Assembly (NCBI GenBank): GCA_024195585.1
Contig: SWBL01000062.1
Coordinates: 1 to 64,000, forward strand
Length of the DNA stretch: 64,000 nucleotides
Direction of reading: 5' to 3'
Origin: Aureobasidium sp. EXF-3400
Lineage: Eukaryota; Ascomycota; Dothideomycetes; Dothideales; Saccotheciaceae
In this document: positions 10,267-20,513 of the stretch, one piece after another
How positions within the stretch are numbered: position 1 is the stretch's first letter
Layout: the number at the start of each line of letters is the position of its first letter
Notes under the pieces: model-generated
What the model was told of the DNA's origin: nothing
Database searches by the model: none
Seen by the model: the letters and a program-made list of their open reading frames with translations, nothing else
Program-made: the position numbers and the translations under genes

Positions 10267-11031
10267 TCATGCGACGTTCTGCTTGGTGATAGCGGTCCAG
10301 AAGGCCTTGCCCTGCTCGTAGGCGAGCGAAAGCTCCTTCTGGGAAGGCTGTCTGCTGCCGTCGGGACCGGCGAAGGTACCGGCACCCCAAGGAGAGCCAC
10401 CACGGACCTCCGTGAGATCAGCAAGAGTGCCGAAGACAGTCTTGTAGCCGAGAGGAACGAAGATCATGCCGTGGTGGACAAAGGTCGACATGGCGCTGAT
10501 GATAGTGGACTCCTGACCACCACCGGGGGTGGCAGTGGAAACGAAGGCACCAGCATACTTGCCCCAGAAGGCACCGGTCTGCCATTGACCACCCTGGAGG
10601 ATCATTAGTATATGTTCAAGGCTTCACACATGATATAGCTTACAGTCTTGTCCCAGAAGGCCTTGAACTGAGCGGGGAAGTTGCCGTATCTGGTGGGAAT
10701 ACCGAAGAGGAAACCGTCGAACTTCTCGAGGACACTGGGGTCGTCGAGCTCCTCGTATGAGGACAGGTTCTTGGGAGCACCCATCTTGTCAAGGACTTCG
10801 TCGGGGAGAGTCTCCTTGATCTTGAAGATGGTGACATTACCACCAGCCTCTCTGATACCTCTGGCCTCTTCCTCGACCATCTGCAGGATGTGGCCGTACA
10901 TCGAGTACTACATGCATGTCAGTCCATCAAGCTCATTTGGAATGGCCCAAGCTTGAGCTTCGAAAAGGAAAAAGACCATGATGGGCAAGCACAGGAGGAC
11001 TTACGAAAACGATAGCGACGTGGGGAGCCAT
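10267..11031 (-). CDS. flavodoxin-like NAD(P)H:quinone oxidoreductase (Ycp4/Pst2/Alt a 7 family)
   Basis: Three exons, 11031-11005, 10907-10644 and 10593-10267, give 205 residues beginning MAPHVAIVFYSMYGHI. The FMN phosphate loop crosses the first splice. IPTRYGNFPAQFKAFWDKT, GGQWQTGAFWGKYAGAFVST and GGSPWGAGTF are diagnostic of the WrbA-type quinone reductases. That family includes the yeast Ycp4, Pst2 and Rfs1 proteins and the minor mould allergens Alt a 7 / Cla h. These FMN enzymes reduce quinones by two electrons and so limit oxidative stress, and the yeast members sit at the plasma membrane. The length equals that of the cytosolic family form. The TGA stop is followed in frame by an open extension with a CaaX end, described separately, so a longer isoform is possible. 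Confidence 0.92.
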
Positions 11032-12347
11032 TTTTTATGTGTGTATAGCAAAAGCTACAAGGAATGATCAATGAATAGGTGAATCGAGAGATGAGACAAG
11101 GAAAAACATCAGTTGGCAGGGATGGGCAATATATACGATGTTTACGGCAGTACCCCAACTTAACTCACATTTAACAGCGGGTCTTCGATTCGCGCTGACA
11201 AAGTCTAGATTGGAAATTTAGTGCTCATTAATCTGAGCTAACATGTCCAGATCGGGAAAGCTTAGGCCAGCTTAAGGGGCATTTCTCCAAGTGCCGGCGG
11301 TGATCGAGTCAGTTGGCTGCTCAACACGAGATCTTAACTCACATTTTGCATCCTTCGCGATATAAGCAAACAAGAACTCTATTTCCCCACCGCGGAAAGA
11401 CATCGCGCCCTGGCCCATCAACGTGTTGTTGTTGGTGCTCAACCTTCATGTTTCATAGAAGGTAGAGCGGCATGCTCTGGGCGCATCGCAATGTCCCGAG
11501 TACGTCGACACCAATGCACGATATTATACCTTGCTTGAATAAAACGAACAAAGTGGCCTAAGAGATGAAACGGTGCTGTTCAGATGTTGAGCGGCCCCTC
11601 GTTTGCTGACACGAATGAAGCTTAAATCTATCCTCTTCCATGAAGCTTGGGTCACCCTGGATCATATTATACAGCTTTCTCGAAACCCAATCTGATGTTT
11701 GGGTTGTAGTCAACACTTGTTGTTAGAGATCACTGAAGCTCCATTGATGGGTCTAGTACCGTGATAGCTACTCTGAGCATGTTAATGTCGTTTTCGTGTG
11801 ATTATATGAATTTAGTCAACGCTCAGTGAGAGCTGCCGAATGAAGCTGCTCAGCTTCGGGGGTTATTATAGCCGTAAACGAGCAACAGAACAAGAACCCT
11901 GTGTTTTATGTTATCCAAAGTTCAAAGCACTCCAGATACTACCAGATGCCCCGGACAGTGCTATTGAGACAATCATTCCTTCATATCCAGAGCAACTATT
12001 CATTCATTGCTAACGAGTCGAATTCGGAAGTTTCCGTGCAACAGGACGCGCTGTAACGCGGACTAGATGCTCGAATACCTTGACGATACATCGCCTTGCT
12101 GTATCAACATCTGTCTGCCACTTCCTGTTCGTTTGAGCTGAGCTCACCGCAACTCACGAATTAATCTGTGAGTCATCCATATCCCTAGACGCTCGCGCCG
12201 TATATAACCTTGATGCTCACTTTCCTTTCACTTATTGCTTGATATAGCAATCATGCAAGTGAATTTACCATGACTATTTGCTAACAGTCATCAAGCAAAC
12301 TTTCATTGTGTAATGTCGTGAACACAAGCCAGTCTCGACCCTCAAAT
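11032..12347. promoter_or_regulatory. 1.3-kb divergent intergenic region
   Basis: The region lies between the starts of the flavodoxin gene and HDA1 and should hold both promoters. No coding frame of interest was seen. A TATATAA-like run occurs near 12200 upstream of HDA1. A GCTAACAG near 12281-12288 could end a 5' leader intron. Confidence 0.4.
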
Positions 12348-14705
12348 ATGGACATATCTGACCATCTAATGGATGGCAATGTCATCGACACAACTGAGAT
12401 GGATCAATTCGTGCTAGACATAAGATCTCCCACCGCGCAAGTAAAACATCAGAATCTGTTAAATGGACAGCGAGATGCCGCATCCAGATCACCTTCATTC
12501 CGGCAAGAAGTTATCCCCTTACCTCAAAAGGGTATGGCGCACCTCCCATACTCGACTTCCCAGACTGGACTGGTTTACGATGTTCGCATGCGCTTCCATG
12601 TTGAGGTGCGCCCCGAGGTCAACCAAGGTGTACATCCAGAAGATCCTAGGCGGATTTACGCGATCTACAAAGAGCTAGTAGATGCGGGCCTTGTTGACGA
12701 CCCCAACACAGTCAGCCTGGCGCCATCCGTCCTCGCAAGAATTCCAACCAGATTTGTCACGAAAGAGGAAGTTTGTGCGGTCCACTCGGAGCGGCTTTAC
12801 GACTGGGTCATCAGTCTGGAAAATTGGGATAACGACTTGCTCCATGACGCTGGCCAACAAATGGACAGCATATACCTATCCAAGAATTCGCCCATGTGTG
12901 CAAGACTCTCGGCTGGGGGTGCGATCGAAGCATGTCGTGGAATCCTGAATGGCCATGTCAAGAATGCTGTGGCTGTCATTCGTCCGCCCGGACATCACGC
13001 TGAACACGATGAACCAATGGGTTTCTGCCTCTTCAACAACGTGCCCATCGCGATTAAGGCCTGTCAGAAGGAGTTCGGTGACAAATGCCGCAAAGTCTTG
13101 ATCCTTGATTGGGATGTACACCATGGCAATGGCGTGCAACAAGCGTTCTATAACGATCCCAATGTGCTATACATTTCCCTGCATGTCCACCAAGGAGGAA
13201 AATTCTACCCCTCTGGACCTGCAGGAGATCGTCTACACTGTGGTGAAGGAGCCGGTCTCGGGAAGAACATCAATATCCCATGGAGAACAGCCGGGATGAC
13301 GGACGCCGACTATCTTCTGGCATTCCAAAGGATTGTCATGCCAATTGCGCAAGACTTCGATCCTGACCTAGTGGTAGTCTCTGCCGGCTTCGATGCTGCC
13401 GAAGGTGATATGTTGGGAAAGTGTCATGTTTCACCTGCTGGTTATGGCCATATGACACGCATGCTCATGTCATTAGCCGATGGAAAAATCGCCGTGTGTC
13501 TCGAAGGAGGATACAACTTGAGGTCCATCGCGATCTCGGCTCTCGCAGTCACACGCACGTTGATGGGCGAGCCGCCTGGAAGAGTTGTCACCACAGTGCC
13601 TACACCCTCTGCCGTGGATACAATCGAAGAAGTCCTTCGCCAGCAAGCATGTTACTGGCCGTGCTTGTACCCTAGGAACCCCTCTCACCGACTCAAGAAG
13701 TTAGGAAGTGAGAGAATGCATGACATCGTCAGGGACTACCAAGCTGCATGGCTTTGGGAGAACCTTGAAATGTCAAATCTTTTTATCGCACACAGCAAAG
13801 CATCAAGGAGCTTCAAGAATCAGGTGTTGGCGACGTAGGTAGTCTGGTCTCTTTCGCTAAACTGTGGCTAACATCTCGTCTCAGTCCCAACCATTCCGAA
13901 GCTCGTCCACTCCTTGTCATCTTCCACGATCCTCCAGAGCTCACTGGCGAGACCGATCCGCGAACTCGAGAACTTCAACTACATAACACATGGCTGGTAC
14001 GCTCTTTCCATCTAACCAAACTCGACACACACTGACCTTATGTGAAGACTGATTCTGTAAAGCAATACACGCAATGGGCGGTCGACAGAGGATTTGCTGT
14101 CATTGACATAAACATCCCCAAGCATGTCACAGAGCCCGAAGACAGCCACGAGTACGCCGCAGAAGCAGATCCACAGCAGAGAACCGACGAAACGGAATCA
14201 CTTGCCAAGTACCTGTGGGATAACTACATTGAGTAAGAAAATCGTGAAAATCATTCCCACCATCTTGAAACTTGGCGGCTGACTATTGTTCAGATTGAGT
14301 GACTCTGACCACATTTTCTTTTTGGGCGTCGGTCAAGCCTACTCAAGCCTGGTTGGCTTCCTCAAGAAGAACGACAGATGTCGAGAAAAGCTCAGAAAGA
14401 TCATTGGCTTTATATCCGATTCATGTCCCCTGCCATCTTACAAATCCGCAACAGATGATTACCTGGATCGATGGTACAAGGACACGTCGAAGATTTACGT
14501 AGCTGCAGACCACTATCTGTGGGAGAAGCACAAGATGAAGCCTCCATCCAGGAAGTGGGGCTCATTGCAGAAGAGCGACTACAACGACATGCAAGAGATG
14601 CTTGCATACCACCACAAGGAAGTCACGGGTATTTTGAATGCGGAGATCAACGGCTGGCAGCCATCGGACGTGCCAGTAGTCGTGGCCAGTGAAGTGGAGA
14701 TGTAG
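12348..14705 (+). CDS. HDA1: class II histone deacetylase HDA1 with C-terminal Arb2-like domain
   Basis: Four exons, 12348-13834, 13885-13996, 14048-14232 and 14294-14705, give about 731 residues; every junction keeps phase. Hda1 removes acetyl groups from histone H3 and H2B tails and represses transcription in the nucleus. The deacetylase domain spans roughly residues 75-390, with the zinc and catalytic motifs RPPGHHAEHDEPMGFCLFNN and DWDVHHGNG, SLHVHQGGKFYPSG, and SAGFDAAEGD. After a linker, exons 2-4 encode an alpha/beta-hydrolase-like Arb2 region (RPLLVIFHDPPELTG, FFLGVGQAYSSLVGFLKK), the usual C-terminal partner in fungal HDA1. An in-frame ATG 42 nt upstream (12306) is an alternative start. 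The gene ends only 29 bp from the RCE1 stop on the other strand. Confidence 0.94.
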
Positions 14706-14734
14706 CATGGCCACAGGCTGCCTTTCATACGTAT

Positions 14735-15784
14735 CTAGAACTGTATCAAAGCCAGATCACTGTATGTCAATGACCAGCGAAGTTTCCAGAAACCAATCGC
14801 ACCTGCAACAAGCACGATGTAGTATGCAATCGTCCAGGTAACGGACAGTCGCTGCCCATGTGTGCCAGTTTGCAATGCATCAGACACACTACCATCGTAA
14901 TGTGTTTGGTCTGCCATTTCTTCTCCAACTTCCTGTCCGACACGTCCCCAGAATCGAGGCAAACCCATCCAGTTGCAGAAACTGTGGGCAAGGATGCATG
15001 CCACGAGGGAGCTCGTTCGTAGGTAGATGAAAGCAGCGATGAAGCCAAACAGCGAAGTGTAGAGGAATTGGAAGACGGAACGAAGCACGCCGGGCAGTAT
15101 GACCGATGGCGTTAGAGCAGTAGCCAAGTAGCTTGCTCCAGGACGCCGAGAAGCATTAATGTGTTCATGCAGATGATGTACATGAGCCACACCGAAGATC
15201 AATGGCGAAGTGAACGTTATCCGCAGGGCGGATGCCTGTCACAAGTGATTAGAAAGTGGATGGATAACGCGACAGTTGGGAGCCTGGCTACGTACCTGAG
15301 CCAGTAGAAACAAGGAGATTGCAAGACTTCTGAACACCAGTTCTTCGCTTACAGGGCCAACGACAAGATTACGCCAACCTATCAGGTCGTCATAGACCGT
15401 TTCCTTGATTGCAGCACCTCCCCAGCTTCTCCATTCTCCTTCGATGATGGCTCGTTCAAACAGAGGACCTGCAAAGAGGATGGCTACAAGCAGAAAAGAC
15501 TTGGCAGTATCGAGGAGGTTCACGGGGTACACGCCGAGGAGATGGGGTATCTCCCCAAGCGCAACATGGCCTTTGAAGAAGAGTACACAGACAGTGATGA
15601 CTACGCTGGCCACACAACTCCAGACTACAGCGCGGATGCGTGCCTCGATGACGGAAGGAGTGTTACGATTGGCGATTGAATTGCTCCGCAGGGTGGGTGA
15701 AAGGTAGAAGGGAGCAATATAGATGATTGTGAAAAGGACGGTTAGGCCACCCGCCACGTGAAGGCTGATTGCTGGCGCTGTCAC
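14735..15784 (-). CDS. RCE1: CaaX prenyl endopeptidase Rce1
   Basis: Two exons, 15784-15296 and 15235-14735, give 329 residues. Rce1 is an ER integral-membrane protease that removes the -aaX tripeptide from prenylated proteins such as Ras. The family's catalytic motifs are visible: the double glutamate in VVGPVSEELVFRS (about residue 150), the histidine motif FGVAHVHHLHEH (about 175) and the late HSFCNWMG. At least six hydrophobic segments occur, including an N-terminal GGLTVLFTIIYIAPFYLS. The upstream frame at 15781-16038 does not continue the protein, so the start at 15784 is preferred. It is tail-to-tail with HDA1. Confidence 0.93.
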
Positions 15785-17128
15785 AGAAGATAGAGGTCAG
15801 TTCGTGCGTTTCTATCTGACAACGCCGCTTGTCGATTAGCATGACACGCCGGATAGATAGTCATGTCGCTCGCTTCATATTGTTTCTTTTTTTCTCTTCG
15901 GCTGTATCGATATGTACTTACTCGTGGGTAGCATATCAGGCAGAGGCTGATGATGCTTGACGAAAACGCTGCGAACGCTGAAATCTCCTTCTTGCGCGAG
16001 ATGTTTTGATGTAGGAGATTAAACAACGGTAAGAACAAACGGCAGGCTCAGGAATGGTGTGCGGCAGGCGTTGTCGGCGGACAACAATAGCAAAGGGGAA
16101 GCTGGAGATGACGAAACGGCCAGCAGTTGAAACGCTGCTTATCCGCAATCGACAGCGTAATCACTTCGTCCTGGACGTTCGAGGTTTGTCTCGAGGAAGC
16201 TTGAACGACCAGATGCCTGTCAGCCTCGATGTTTGAGAAGAGCAGCAATGATGTATGCGTTCGTCTCGGATGCTGGATAAGAAGTGCGCCCATGCTTCTT
16301 AACCCAAGCCCGCGGTTGCCAGTGCGCTGCTTGCTCGCGTGTGCAGGTCCCGCAAAAGAGGATCGCACGTTGCGCTGGCTGGTCTCTCGCAATTTCCTAA
16401 GCATGTGTTTTTAGGATGATCGGTGAGCCAAAAGCTCGCACGAGCAAGCTTTTGGCGACACCCGTTTGGGGCTTCGCGTATCGAAATGTTGTGCAGAACC
16501 ATCTCTTTGCGTGTTGCCTATCACCGTCAGACACGACTCGACGGCGTTTCAGGGACGGAGCACGTCGCTTCCGCGCTAGCTAGGCCCCTTGGTGCCGGCA
16601 ACTTGGACGCCTCATTGAACCGGCCATCCTGACAGCTTCTTGTCCGTGTGGAACTCATCTCCCACAACCGGTTCAGGGCGTAATGGCTACTGTATGGCCA
16701 GTAGACCTTTTTGACTCCTATGGCACGGACGTGCCTACCGCTTTCATATGGATGACTGCCTGCCACTTCTGAAGGCTGAGGTTTGGCTCTTTCTCAGTCT
16801 CTCGTTTATCTCACCAGTTGCGCTCTTCCCAGCAGCCCTACAGTAATATATCCCGACCCGCCTCTCCCCGCAGCTATCGTGACTCGCCATCTTCTCTGCG
16901 TTGTCCAGAAGTGTCTCTTAACCGCCCGTCGTTCCTTCTCAACACGCTTGCCAGCTTTTTTTCTTCTCGCCCAACTCGACGCGTTCGAGTCTCTGGATTC
17001 ATCTCCGTCCGCTCTTTTGAAATGTCGATCTATTAGTGTCTATTCCGCTCGTTGTTCCGCCTAACGATACCCCGTCACTCTTTTGTTCCAACAATATTTC
17101 TCAATTCCTCAATCATTTCTAACTCCAC
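15785..17128. promoter_or_regulatory. 1.3-kb divergent intergenic region
   Basis: The region lies between RCE1 and the serine-rich gene, and neither strand carries a convincing gene. The last 300 bp are strongly pyrimidine-rich (CTTCTC, TTTTTTTCTTCTC), which is typical of promoters and 5' leaders of highly expressed fungal genes. It also contains a perfect inverted repeat listed separately. Confidence 0.45.
16427..16456. repeat. perfect inverted repeat, 10-bp arms
   Basis: The arms GCCAAAAGCT (16427-16436) and AGCTTTTGGC (16447-16456) are exact complements around a 10-nt centre. The centre itself contains a second complementary pair, GCTCG/CGAGC. It could form a hairpin or bind a dimeric regulator; its role is unknown. 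Confidence 0.6.
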
Positions 17129-19669
17129 ATGTCTGGCCGCGTATTCTCTCCGCGGCAGTCCATTGAATTGGACAAAAATGGCAGATTCAACTTGAGACCG
17201 GCTTCCACCAAAAGCCGTAGCGCGCTGCATGAACGAACTCCCTCGGATCTAAATCGGGAGAATGGCGAACATCCTACCATCCGACTGGTCGGCTCCAACA
17301 ACAGTCTAAAAAATGTCTACAACAAGAATCCATATCCAAACAAGCCCGCTCAGGTGCTACAGCCCACCAAGGCCACAAAGCACGGGTACACTATTCAGAA
17401 CGACCAAGGAGTCTCGAGTCTCAATGCCAAGGTACATGAAAAGCTGGATCCTTCTGCTGGCCAAACAGGAAGGCTCTCGGCGCAATCTTCCAACAACAGA
17501 CACTCTAAGCGCTCCTCGAATTTCTCTCAATCAACGACAACATCTGCTGCCGACACTTATTGCAATGACGATTCGTTCTCTCCAACGAGTGCCCGGTTCT
17601 CAATGGATGGAACTCTACGAAACACGCCAACCCCTATTGCATCCGAAGAGCGCGAAAAGGAAAGACTCAGAGAGGAGGCTCTGCCAGCTGTCGTAGAAAC
17701 GAGTTTCGAAGCGTCTACCATACGTCCTGTAACAGCGTCATCATCGTCTGGTCCAGGCTCACGCGGCTCTGACGCTCCTAAGAACGACGCGTCGATTCCT
17801 CAGCCTGGAAGATCTGTGTCCCTGGCTACGACTAGCGCATCAGGTTCGTCAGGACCAAACATCGAAGTCTACGATGTGAGCTCGCCATCTCAATACTCGA
17901 GCACGCCGCCGGAACACTCGAGATCTAATTCGTACAACGTCATCCATTATGCCAAATCTACTGAGAGCATGACATCGGTGCAATACGCTCAAGTTCGACC
18001 ACCTACGGCTCAATCGCAGTCTGCAAGCAGTGCCTGGTCATCTAGTGAGGCTGAAAATCTGCCACCACTTTCTGTTGCCAAAAAGCGAACGCATATGCAT
18101 TCAGCTTCGGCTGGTGTAGTGCGCATGTCGAATCTCTCCACTATCGCATCCGAGTCTGAGCCTTCCAGCCAGTCAATTATACGTGAACTAAGCAGTTCAA
18201 CGGCTGACATCTTCACGTCTCCACCAGTGATCAACCCCTCATCGCAGTCAGGAAACTGGTATGTTAGACGGCAAACCATCGGCTCTAGTTCATATTCGTC
18301 CATCATGACCGACAGCAACTACCAGACCTTGTCAACCGAGAGCTCTCGTTGGGAATTGAACCGAGAGAATTCTGCAGTGCCAGAGCCTTTGTTTTCAAGC
18401 AGCCCTCGTGGAACACAACAGCTGAGTAGTCCAGTCACCACTCACCCGAGCTCGTCAGGCATCCACGAACTTCCCAGCGATTTCAAGTCAGAGCAAGATG
18501 ACACTATTGCCGAACTCCAAGCTCATCCCTTGCGTACACAAAGATCGGGTCTTTCCCGCGGCAGATCAGCCTCAGATCCTCGCCCTGCATCCGCACGCTC
18601 AAACCATACCCTTGCAACAACTTACAACCCTGACCGTGGATCTCAAGGCTCTTCCATCTTTCCACAATGGGCCAAGTCTTTCTACCGTGGGAAGTTGCAC
18701 TTCCCTCACGGAAACGAAAGCACTGTCAGTCTTGCTCTTTCGGACGGACAGTTGCCTCCCCACAACCAGGCCCCTCCAGCTATGCGCATGCAGCCATGGG
18801 CTCACCATCGTCGTTGGGAGAGCGCCGGGAACAGCTTGATGAGCATGCAACAGTCGTCTCAAGGAGGCACACCTCGTAGCACCTCTCCCAAATCTTCTCA
18901 CTTTCTTCCAAGCATCTTCCGCCCCTACCGACCTCGTGCGAACTTGAACCAAAGCCAATCTACCAGCACCATGTCCGTTACGCGGAGTAGTAGTCTGGCG
19001 GAGTTGTATGTTGATGAGAGCCAGCTTGATTTCAGCGATAACGACCACGACAACGACACTGCTAGCTCAACCTCAAGTTCGACCGACAGTATGGCTATTA
19101 CTGCAATCCCTCGGGGCAGGCACAGCTCTGTGCCCACCTTCCAACCACCCCGCCGGCAGAAAACAGTCAACTCTGGACGCGCGATACCCCGCGAGCAGAC
19201 ATACAGCTCCTCCAACTACCCTCAATCCCTTGCCGCCAGCCACATGTACAACACACCTCCTCATCTCGCACCTTCTCGCCGTCTTTCCCACCGTCTCTCC
19301 ACCTGGCGCGCTCCCAGCTTCGACGAAGCTCTCAACAGTCTTATCTTCTCTCGCGGCAATCGCCAAATACTTTTCTTCTGCCTTGGTTTCTTGTGTCCAT
19401 TTTTCTGGATGATCGCAGCGTTCCTTCCATTGCCGCATAGGCCTATGGAAACCACCATGACCAACATCGAGGCCGTCCAGAATTCTCCCGAGCTTGAGAG
19501 CGAAAAGAGCCATTATCCTCTTGGCCTGCAAGCCGAGATGAGAAACTGGGAATCAGAGCGCAGATACCTCAAGGCTCGATGGTGGAGAAACCTCAACCGT
19601 ATAATGAGTTTTGTGGGAGTCGCCTTGATCGGCGCCATCATCGCTCTCGCTATTGTCGCCTCCAAGTAG
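17129..19669 (+). CDS. serine-rich low-complexity protein with C-terminal membrane segments
   Basis: A single 846-residue exon. Most of it is disordered: Ser/Thr/Pro-rich, with many possible phosphorylation sites and repeated SSS/RSSS phrases. The C-terminal 130 residues are ordered-looking: RLSTWRAPSFDEALNSLIFSRGNRQ, a hydrophobic segment ILFFCLGFLCPFFWMIAAFLPL, a charged stretch with NWESERRYLKARWWRNLNRIM, then a final membrane segment FVGVALIGAIIALAIVASK. The protein would thus be anchored at its C-terminus, with a large cytosolic tail. I do not recognise a characterised family; similar proteins are labelled serine-rich in ascomycete annotations. The function is unknown. Confidence 0.8.
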   Translation: MSGRVFSPRQSIELDKNGRFNLRPASTKSRSALHERTPSDLNRENGEHPTIRLVGSNNSLKNVYNKNPYPNKPAQVLQPTKATKHGYTIQNDQGVSSLNAKVHEKLDPSAGQTGRLSAQSSNNRHSKRSSNFSQSTTTSAADTYCNDDSFSPTSARFSMDGTLRNTPTPIASEEREKERLREEALPAVVETSFEASTIRPVTASSSSGPGSRGSDAPKNDASIPQPGRSVSLATTSASGSSGPNIEVYDVSSPSQYSSTPPEHSRSNSYNVIHYAKSTESMTSVQYAQVRPPTAQSQSASSAWSSSEAENLPPLSVAKKRTHMHSASAGVVRMSNLSTIASESEPSSQSIIRELSSSTADIFTSPPVINPSSQSGNWYVRRQTIGSSSYSSIMTDSNYQTLSTESSRWELNRENSAVPEPLFSSSPRGTQQLSSPVTTHPSSSGIHELPSDFKSEQDDTIAELQAHPLRTQRSGLSRGRSASDPRPASARSNHTLATTYNPDRGSQGSSIFPQWAKSFYRGKLHFPHGNESTVSLALSDGQLPPHNQAPPAMRMQPWAHHRRWESAGNSLMSMQQSSQGGTPRSTSPKSSHFLPSIFRPYRPRANLNQSQSTSTMSVTRSSSLAELYVDESQLDFSDNDHDNDTASSTSSSTDSMAITAIPRGRHSSVPTFQPPRRQKTVNSGRAIPREQTYSSSNYPQSLAASHMYNTPPHLAPSRRLSHRLSTWRAPSFDEALNSLIFSRGNRQILFFCLGFLCPFFWMIAAFLPLPHRPMETTMTNIEAVQNSPELESEKSHYPLGLQAEMRNWESERRYLKARWWRNLNRIMSFVGVALIGAIIALAIVASK

Positions 19670-20513
19670 GCGATTTGGTCCACTCCAACTCTGGTTATGA
19701 TTTATGTTTTCATTTTCTTGTATCTTTTGTCTACTTTTTTTTTGCATATACCCCGGCGGTTCTCGTGCCGACACATTTCCATCGGCAGATCTCATGAGGT
19801 CAATACCTAGCAGCACAGCTGAAGCAGCTGCATCGCTGCTCAAAAGTGTACATGTTTACACATACCAACCCAACTTACCATCATCCTCTTCAGAAGGACT
19901 TGGATAATGTATATAGAAAAACTTACATCACATAGATGACCATCCTTTTGGATGAGCAAAATTAAATCAAACTTACCATTAAAGAAAGAACAAAGATGAA
20001 CCACATTTGTGCCACACAGCTAACAAGTAAGTGCCAGAAAGCGATCCAATGGAAACCCAGAAATTCGGGACGTTGATGCCGTGGACCCATGGTCCAAGCG
20101 ATATTAAACATGAAACCTAGGGTAGGTAGAGTAGGTCCAAGCACGCAAAGGCACCAACCACACATACAAAACACCTTTCTGGAAGGGCTGGCTGGTGGCA
20201 TAGAAGCCACTCGTGTTTCAAGACTTTCCAGAAGGCGTTCAAGAAGAGTGCTGTTTTAAGCGACTCTTCTATACACGTTTCGAGGCTTTTTGTCCTCGTC
20301 GTTGGATCCTCCTATGGCGATTACCCATTGGTACGGTAAGTTTGACGAAGAATGCTTTTCAACAAAAGAAGATGCGCGGTCGAAAGGAGGAGAGAAGAAC
20401 AAGAAAAATGGTATCATAAAACTAAAAGCAAAGAAACCCTTTAAAGTGCCAGACTCTATTGCAGGAAACGCCAATCGCTATGCTGAAAGGACCTATATCA
20501 TTGATCCACCATT
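19670..20513. terminator. convergent 3' region
   Basis: About 840 bp between two converging genes. Frames at 19962-20210 (-) and 20290-20604 (+) are open, but neither has coding features and the latter runs into MID1. It should hold both 3' untranslated regions. Confidence 0.35.

Noticed and set aside
10082..10608. Plus-strand frames over the flavodoxin gene 3' part
   Set aside because: Shadows of the minus-strand coding exon and its extension.
16048..16404. 118-residue minus-strand frame in the RCE1 upstream region
   Set aside because: Biased composition, no motif, and no connection to the RCE1 start, which has the proper family N-terminus.
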